From: Cladopsammia gracilis
Lineage: Eukaryota > Cnidaria > Anthozoa > Scleractinia > Dendrophylliidae
Reading direction: 5' to 3'
DNA: 64,000 nucleotides
Assembly (NCBI GenBank): GCA_022457155.1
Contig: JAJGOT010000123.1
Coordinates: 1,444,501-1,508,500, forward strand
The translations under genes were made by a program, and so were the position numbers. The notes beneath the pieces were generated by a model that was not told the origin of the DNA, made no database searches, and saw only the letters and a list, made by a program, of their open reading frames with translations. This document shows, one piece after another, positions 53,101 to 62,100 of the stretch (position 1 is the first letter of the stretch; every line of letters begins with the position of its first letter).

Positions 53101-56100
53101 GATGAGATAATTTGTTTTGAAATCCTGTTACATTTTTCAAGTTCTCACATTTTTATTTCCAAAATGGATTAGAACATACCATAATTTGTTCCTCTTTCAA
53201 GAATTAGTTGTTTCTTTGTCTTTGTATTTTGGTATTATTTTGTAAATAAGTAAAGGTATTGTAGCATGGCTTTGACCGAGAAAGGTAGAAATTCTCGTAA
53301 CATTGCCCCTTTAAGCAAAAAACTTTCATTGGTTTTAATTCTCTTTCAAATACCTGGAAACCAACCGCAACAATCTCTTACTTAATCCTATGATATATTT
53401 ATGCTACCATTTTAATTTTGTACTTTCCTTTATCCAGATGTTCCTAAGATTCCAGAAATGAATTTGGCATTTGCCATAAGTGCCAGAGCAGTGGATGATG
53501 CCTCAAACTTTGAGAAGATGAAGGACATCATTAAAGTGATTGTACAAAAGTTCGGCTCCAACCGAATTTACTACAGCGTGATCACTTTTGGGGACCCATT
53601 TACCACCGAACTTTCGTTCGACCGAAGGCTTCCTTCTGATGAAGACTTAGAGGGATTTATCGGTAAGTGATACATAATATATATAGATAGGCTGAGCCTA
53701 ACAGCGTCGCTCTGTGAACAAGCTTAACTATGGTGAAACTTAACTAAGGTGAAAGGTTGGAAAGGTGAAAGGTCATGTTGAAAATTGCCACTCCAGAAAC
53801 TTCAAGGAGATTGAGCACCAGCTTTCGGCACTAGCCTTTCGGGGATCGATTGGGTAACCAGCGTTGGTTTTGATAGGTTGATGGTTTCCAAAGGCAACCA
53901 TTAACCAATCAATGCTCAAATGGTAACCCAAACGATCCCAGAAATCTCAGTGCCAAAAGCTACTGCTCAGTCTCCCTAAAGTTTCTGGAGGGGCGAAAAC
54001 TCAGGCTTTTTTATTACTGCAACAAAACGGCAAATATATCTTAAGCGCAAGCCTTATCCAGCAATCAGAAAATAACGGTTGTAAGTTGGCTATAACGCGT
54101 GGTCTCTGACGGTTGGAAGCCGTGCATGTTTTTTTTTTTTTTTGCTTTGAGTTTGTAGACTTCGACAGCCTAATACATTTTTAATTTATCTAATAGCATA
54201 CAAATAATTGTTACGAAACATGAAATTTAATGAAGGTAATATTATCCAGGGTGTAATTGCACTCCTATCCTAGGAATTTTGGGCGGGATTCCCGTATAAA
54301 ACAGACACGGTTCTAGTCTTACCTTGTAGGGGTTAAAATGCAAATCATCAGTTGTAGCTACGGCGGTTTCTTTCAAAGAAATATTAAATTAAGGTAACCA
54401 TACATTAGAGCTTTTTTCACTAGAGTGTCGTAACCAAAACCAAAACCAAATTAATAAGTCTGGCCAATCACAACAGACGCAGACATCCCAATGAACCAAT
54501 CAGAACTCAAGCAAACACATGTAGCCGGCGCCAAGCGCGGGAAAACGCGTACGTTTCCGTTTTACTTCTGATTGGTTGAGAAAGTGGCGCGAGATATTTT
54601 AGCCAGTCACAAAGCATAGCAATGCAAAACCAAAGAAATTATGAAATTACTTTCGACACTCAAATAGAAACCGCTCTATAATCAATATAAATCGTGAAAA
54701 TGCCTACCTATATCAAGGAAAAATAAGTTAAATCCACGCCCACCGTGCGAGATTCTGGTGCTTTGTAGACCCGACATTTTTTTTATAAAGAAGTCTCCAA
54801 ATAAAAGAGAGTAGGAGATCGTAGTCTCTGGAGAAGCGCCCGAAGTGCAGTATGGGCCACTGTTTTCGTGTACCTAAAGTTTCGTTTTTTAGGCCATTTT
54901 ATAGCCTTGATATAATTTCTGTTATAATTTCAGATAACATTTCCAAGAATGGGCCTTCCGCTGCGTTAGATCAGGTCCTGAAAGAGGCATCTAGGCTATT
55001 CAATGCTGCTGCAAAAGTTCGCCCCAATGCGAAGAAAGTGTTAGTGGTTATAACCGACAAGAACTCGGACAGTCAAGGAGAAGATCTGAAAAAGGAGGCC
55101 ATTGGACTGGAGTCACAAGACATCAAGGTTATTGCTGTGGCGCTCGGAGAAGAGTCGAACAAGGATGAGCTTGATACCTTGGGTCCTGAACAGGATGACG
55201 TCATCGAGGCTAATAACACTGATGGTGCAAAGAAAACCGCTGATGAAATAATGAAGAAGGCTCTTGAAGGTAATCAGGGCTTGCCTCTTTCACTCCCAGA
55301 CTCAATGTCCAAGTCGTATATTGTGGTTTCTTTGTGGAGAACATCTTACAGTGTAACCATTCAGAAGTACTTTTCCAGGTTTTAACTTTAGAATTTGTGG
55401 ATAAAATCTTGCAGTGTGACCATATTAAACATTACGTTCCTATGATGCTGTTTGTTTTACCAGCAGTTTTTTGCAAAATGGAATCTGGCATTTTCAGCAA
55501 CACTTGGGAGTCCGTCTCGCTTTATAAACGACTACAAAAATAGCTTAACTGACAAAGTCACTATTTGCAGTATTCGTTGCATCACCCGTTCAGACGACTG
55601 ACACCCACATATATTCTTGATAATGTTTGACCGTCCTTAATTCAGTTTCTAGCAGGAAGCCTATTTTATGGAGCGAAACAGTTTTCCTTTCTTTCCAAGC
55701 CTTATTAACTACTTTTCGTTATAAACGGCGATTTTACAAACTTGTTAAAATTAAAATTCTCTGAGCGACCACTCGTTAGCGTGGTATCCTTCACCTTAAT
55801 ATTATTACCGTTTAAATCAGTTTTATTAAGTCAATATAAACAAAAACAATTATACTTTAAAACTGCTTGTACAAAATCCAACTCGTAATCTACAGTTTGT
55901 GGTAAGAGAGCATTTTTGTGAATCCGAACAATGTCCGCTAACTAGAAATTCAACTGTTTCAGGTGCAACCAACGAATCGTTTCGGTGTGAGGCTTTTCGG
56001 AAGGCCTTAGTCAACTTAAAAATTCGTAATTAACTAGACTATAAAGATCACTTATGTCCAGACATGCAGGCAAGCATTGTTTAACGAGTACTTCATATTT

Positions 56101-59100
56101 GACAGAGTTTGTTTGTCATTTTCATATTACTTCATATGTGAAAGAATTTCGTGTGTTGGTGAACTTTTATAGGCGAGGACACTTTGTAATGCCAGTCATG
56201 GAGTAGCATGGCCCCCCTCTGCCTGCATTTCTGGACATATCTCGGTAAATTCGGGGGATAAGATTCCTTCACTAAGAAAATTCTACTCCGAAATATTCAG
56301 GTAAAGGAACGGAAAAGCTCAAACTGTATTAGCTTTCACATAGTTCCTTCCTAAATTGATATGGAAAACAGTACAACGCCATTCCAAGTGTTTTCCTAAA
56401 TATTCCTCGTTGGAGGCCCCTGGCTGTATCATAAGTTCTCATCCATTTGTTATTTTTTTAGATTATCCAGATTCACCTGAAATTGATATTGCCTTTGCTA
56501 TCAACACTGCTGCTTCCGACGCCGATAAAACCTTTCAGTTATTACGAGATGCTGTTAAAAGCATCATAAACAAGTACAGTCCAGAAAAATTACGCTACAG
56601 CATTATCATCTTTGATGATTCAGCAACACCCGAAGTTTCATTCACAAAAGATCCTCAAGATGTGAAGAAACTTATAAGAGATGTTGATAAACTGCCGCAA
56701 CCCACTGGATTACCAGATCTGAAAAAGCTATTAGAAGAAGCAATGGCGGTCTTTGAGAGCGACTCCGGTAGACCAAAAACAAACAAAGTGTTAGTCGTTG
56801 TCACGGATAGTGACTCGCCTACAACGCCTGCTGACATTAAAGAGGCCGCTGAACCGCTAGATAAGGAAGGAGTTACAGTCATTGCAGTGACCGTGGGGAA
56901 TGAAGCAAACTCAAAGCAACTTGAAAAGCTGACAACTGACGACCAGAGTCCATTGAATGTGAGCAAGGATGCAGATCCTGATGATGTGGGAGATGAAATT
57001 ATGAAGACAGTTCTAGAAGGTTGGTGCATCCTTTCAAAGTATTGTTTGAAGCGTTCGCGTTCATTACCATCACCAAATTGAAACCTAACTTGCTTTCAAT
57101 TGGTAACCGAACGCGATTGAACACAATGTTTCATAGTTGCTAATATATTTTGTTTTATTAAATTTGAAAATAAATCGTTGTTGTTGTTGTTGTTGTTAAG
57201 CCTGGTTTTCATATGTCGGGAAAATCCCAGACGATTGGGGATTTCGTTGTTTCCCGACTGTCAGTGATGGTCGGCGACAAATCGGGAAAATCGGGAGCGT
57301 TTTTATTTTCCCGATTCTTCCCAGATTTCTGTGATGGTCGGCGATTTTCCGGACATATATCGGAAAAATCTGGGACGATCGCGAACAGCAAAATCCCCGA
57401 CCGTCTGGGATTTTCCCGGTATATGAAAACCAGGCTTTGCCAGCACCAAAATTGACCAGGCTCCATCGTTAAGTGAATAAGTGGGTGTGGAGGGGAGGCG
57501 GGGTGAAACTATGAGAGACTGAAAATAAATTTCGGTTCCTGGGCCTCTCTCCTAGATCCGCCATTGCACTAACGTTTGTTGATACAGTTGGTCCCATACA
57601 ATACTTCCAAATTGGTTCTATTTTTAAACGTGTTTGAAAGGTTTACTTCTTTGGGTATCTCGTGTAAGAAGCATAACGATTTTCAAACGGAGTTGAACGG
57701 AGCCGCAAAGGGTCACCTTACGGGCTGATAAATGGTGAAACCTCTCCCATAAAAACAGTCTTTTATATGTCACAAAGGTAATAAAAAAGCTGCACGCAAT
57801 CTTCACCTGTGGTGACACACGTTTATATATTTATTTTTCTTGCAGCCATCCCACAGATTCACGACTTAGATTTGGCGTTCGCTCTCAGTGCAAACGCTGT
57901 CTTAGATTCCGATGAAAATTTCAGGAAAATGAAAGACATCATTGACTGGGTCATTAACAAGTATGGTGTGGGGAAAATCCAATACGGTGTTGTAGTGTTT
58001 GGAAACACACCAACGGTTAAAGTCAGGTTCACTCAACCGGTCACTGAAGACCAGCTGAAAAATATCCTTCAAACAACGACACCGAATAGAGAAGGCTCAA
58101 ACCTTGAAAGAGCACTGGACGCAGTTAGAAATCTTTTCGAGTCTTCTCCACGTCCTGATGCTAAGAGAGTACTGGTGCTTGTGACGGACAGGCAGTCCGA
58201 TAGCAGTCTAGAAGATGTCCAAGATTCCGCTGAGGGTCTGTGGAGGTCCCGTATCAAGGTAATACCAGTTGCCTTTGGTCCGGAAGCGCAACCTGATGAG
58301 ATTAAGGTTACATCAATGGATGAAGATAATTTGATCGACGTTCCAAACACTAATGATACTGATGCCGTGGCAAAAGAAATCATGGAGAAAGCTTTAGAAG
58401 GTGAGTGAGTTTTGAAATACAGTCGATCCTTCTTAGCGGCAACTTCAAACAAGAGACTACCCCTCTCAAGCTTTCACTTGTTCCTGATACCAAATTTTTT
58501 TTTTCGGTCACGCCCACCTTTTCTAGGCGACCATCGTTCCTCGAAGTTTGGTCGCTTACTTGCTGTTCGACGGTAACGCCCTGAAAAAATGCTTCACGGA
58601 CACTGTTTTTAATGGTTTATTGCACAACTTCAAGACAATCCAAGGACACAGAGAAACCAGAATTCTTGAAACAATTCCCAGTTATATGTCCCTTGCCACT
58701 CTGCAATTCTGTCAGTATTGAAACAGAGGCACTCCAAGCCAACTCAAGAACGTGTCAATTAAGTTTGTGTGTCTGTGTTGAGTTAGGAGAAGTTAGTTAT
58801 GTGTTATGTAACTTTAATCTCCCAAGATGGTTAATTATTTTTACGGAACACGAGGCAGTTGATAATGTTATTTGCTCACTTGGCCTTTATATTATATAAT
58901 TTTGTGCAGAAACAAAGCAGAATCATTATCGTTATGGAATAGTATTGTGGAATTACTATTCTCCTGTGCTTCATCTTCTAGATTTTAATGTGCCAAAGAT
59001 GGATATCGTCTTCGCCATCAGTGCTACAGCCTTCCAATCAGTTGCAAACTTCAAGAAGATGACAGATACAGTTGAAGAAATCATCGACAGATTTGGCGTC

Positions 59101-62100
59101 CATGGAAAAGTACACTATAGCCTGTTAACATTCGGAAACCCTCCAACAGTTCATTTGAAATTTAGCGACAAATCGGACAATTCTACTGTCTTGAAAATCG
59201 TAATTGAAGGTGTCCCTAAACCATCCAACGGAGCTGCACTAGACGAAGCTCTTAACCTAGCCAAGATGTTGTTTGACCCAGCTGCTGGTGGGAGAGAATA
59301 CGCGAAGAAGATTTTGGTGGTGATGATGGATAAGGAGTCGGACAGTAGCACTGAAGATGCCATGAAAGCTTCCAAAGATCTTAAGGATGAAGGGATACGA
59401 ATCATTGCAGTTGCATTTGGAGACGAGGACAATAAGCGTGAAGTGGAGAGAATTGTGCCCGTGAAAGATGATGCTATCAAGCCAAACAACACTGACAAGC
59501 CGAGGGACATTGCAAATAAGATCACTGATAACATGCTTGATGGTGAGTGATTCAGAACCCAAGTGATTTTTAAGTCGTGTATTTCTTGTTTTGTATGTAA
59601 ATGTTATTGCAACATAATAAGCTTTGAATAGGAAATTAATCATGACATATGTACCACCAGAGTTCAATGTCAAATGAACTGATTCATGAATGATCGTAAA
59701 CGATCAAACGATCATTTGAAAAATAGTAATATTGTAATAATAATTCGATAGTCCACCTGAGATTATGGATTATACATTAACTGAATCAGCACAAAGGTCC
59801 CTTATAAGCCTCTCATGATCTGGGGTGAGAGAAAAAATCCCTGACCAGCACTGTTTACAGGTTACGTTTGGCTAATTTGCTTATAATGACAGAAAGGATC
59901 ATGTACTGTATTTGTTGAAATTTCTGTACGTGTTGTTGAGAAATCACTTATACTTTACAGACATATTATCACAAGAGCCAAAAGATGGTAAATGCATTTA
60001 TTGGTTCTAAAGAACAATTAAAACCACGCATTGCGTCTACATACCATTATCATAAACTCCTTATAGTTTCATTAACAATTGTCCAGCTTTCATACTGCGG
60101 TTTTAATGTGTTTATTGAAATAAAATTAGACATTAAAGGTTAGATAGTCGTCGGTGTTCAAAAGCAGTAGGTGATTTTCAATTGGTCTTTTCGATTTTTT
60201 GTTTCTTTCAGATAACCTCCGAATTCCAAAAATTGATTTAGGATTTGTAGTCAGTGCCACAGCAGTGTCAGCTTCAGACACCTTTGAGCGCATAAAAGAC
60301 ACCATAAATGTCATTGTTGAAGAGTATGGAGTTAACAGTCGTCTTCGCTATGGTCTCATAGTCTTTGGAAGGGAAGCCGTTCGGAAACTGAGCTTTGGTG
60401 AGAAATCTGCAGACATAAACTACTTAAAGGCTAAAATTACGTCTGCTGAACGTCCCGTTGGAGATCCTAACCTTCAAAAGGCTTTGGAAGAAGCAAAAAA
60501 AATGTTTGACTCCGAGCCAACCCGACCTGGCGTCAAACAAGTTCTAGTTGTGATCACGGACAAAAAATCCACGAGTGGTCCTGAGGATGTAAAGAAGGCT
60601 TCAGTTCCTCTGGAGGAGCAAGACGTTAAAATTGTGCCTGTGGCTGTTGGTTCATCAGCTGATCCCACTGAGCTGGAACGAATCACCTCTAACAAAGGAT
60701 ATCTTATTAGTACAAAGAGAGAACTGGATCCCGATACAACGGCTGAAGAGATTATGGAGAAAGTTTTGAAAGGTATGGTGTTGCGCTGTCGCATTTTGAT
60801 TGTTACATTACCTAACTTTTTGGTTGCAAGTATTAGGGCATCAATGCTTGGTTTTTCCTTGTTAACTCGTGAATATGCGAATACTGCGCCTGCGATATGC
60901 ATTGGTCATCTGCCTTGCCCATGGGAACGGTGTTAGAGGGAGGGGAGGGTGGGGAGTTTGACGCAGGGGGGGGGGGGGGGGTCGGTGGAACAAAACTAAG
61001 AAGATTCACGAGTTGGCTCATGGGATGTCATTTGCCAAGCAGCCCTTTCGACAAATTCCAGTTTTGTCATGATGACGCAAAACAATCAAGTTAGATCTAT
61101 CCAGAAAATTTTATCCCGAGAACATCGCCCAATCTTGCCTTTCTCTTAAAGCCAGCGAAGTCAGGAAACCTGATCTCCGATCATCCATTTATCATTTGTT
61201 CATGAGTTGATCGGCGCCACTGAACCAGCTGCAAAGCATCTTTCTTCTTGTGTTTCGACAAATAGTCGGCTAATTTAAGCCTTCTCTCTCTGATCTTATC
61301 TCGGTAGCACAGCATGTTACCACACAGAGCTCTGTGTTCTTCAAATTTGTAGACCAGGGAATTTTTTGAACACCCTCAAAATTCTAATGTGGCAACCAAT
61401 TGGTCTCTTCCAACTATAAATAGAGAAAATAGCATGATCCAATACATTTTTTACTGTTGTGGTATTTATATTGCTAACATTCATTTCGCATTATGTGTCA
61501 ACAGACTTGCCTGCTGTACGTGAAATGGACCTAGCCTTTGTCATAAGCGCCACCTCACCGAGCGCAAGAGTCAACTTTGCAAAGATAAAAGAGGTCGTCC
61601 AGGAAGTGATTGGCTTGTATGGCGTCCAAAGAGTGTACTACAGTGTCATTCTCTTTGGCCGAGATCCCACAATCAGAATCAAATTCAATCAACAGTTCAC
61701 CGAAGATTCCTTGAAGACTACTATAGGGGTTCTGCCGAGGCCAATAGGAGGCGCATCACTTCATGTTGCATTGGAAAAAGCCAAGGAGGTGTTTGACGAA
61801 GGGGGTCGTCCAGATTCAAAGAAAGTGGTGGTAGTTACAGTGGATCAGAAGTCTGAAAGCGATCTCAACGATGTAAAGAAAGCTGCAGAGAAGTTGGAAA
61901 AAGATGGCATCAATGTCATTCCGGTGGCATTTGGTAACCTAGCTGATCCTGATGAAACGACAGCAACCACCACTAACAAGGAAAATGTTGTTAATGCAAA
62001 CGAGACTAGCGATCCAAAGGATGTTGCCAAAGAAATATCCAACAAAGTCGCTGAAGGTAAGCACCGAATTCCTTCCAACAAGCGCCCTCGGTGTTTAGTT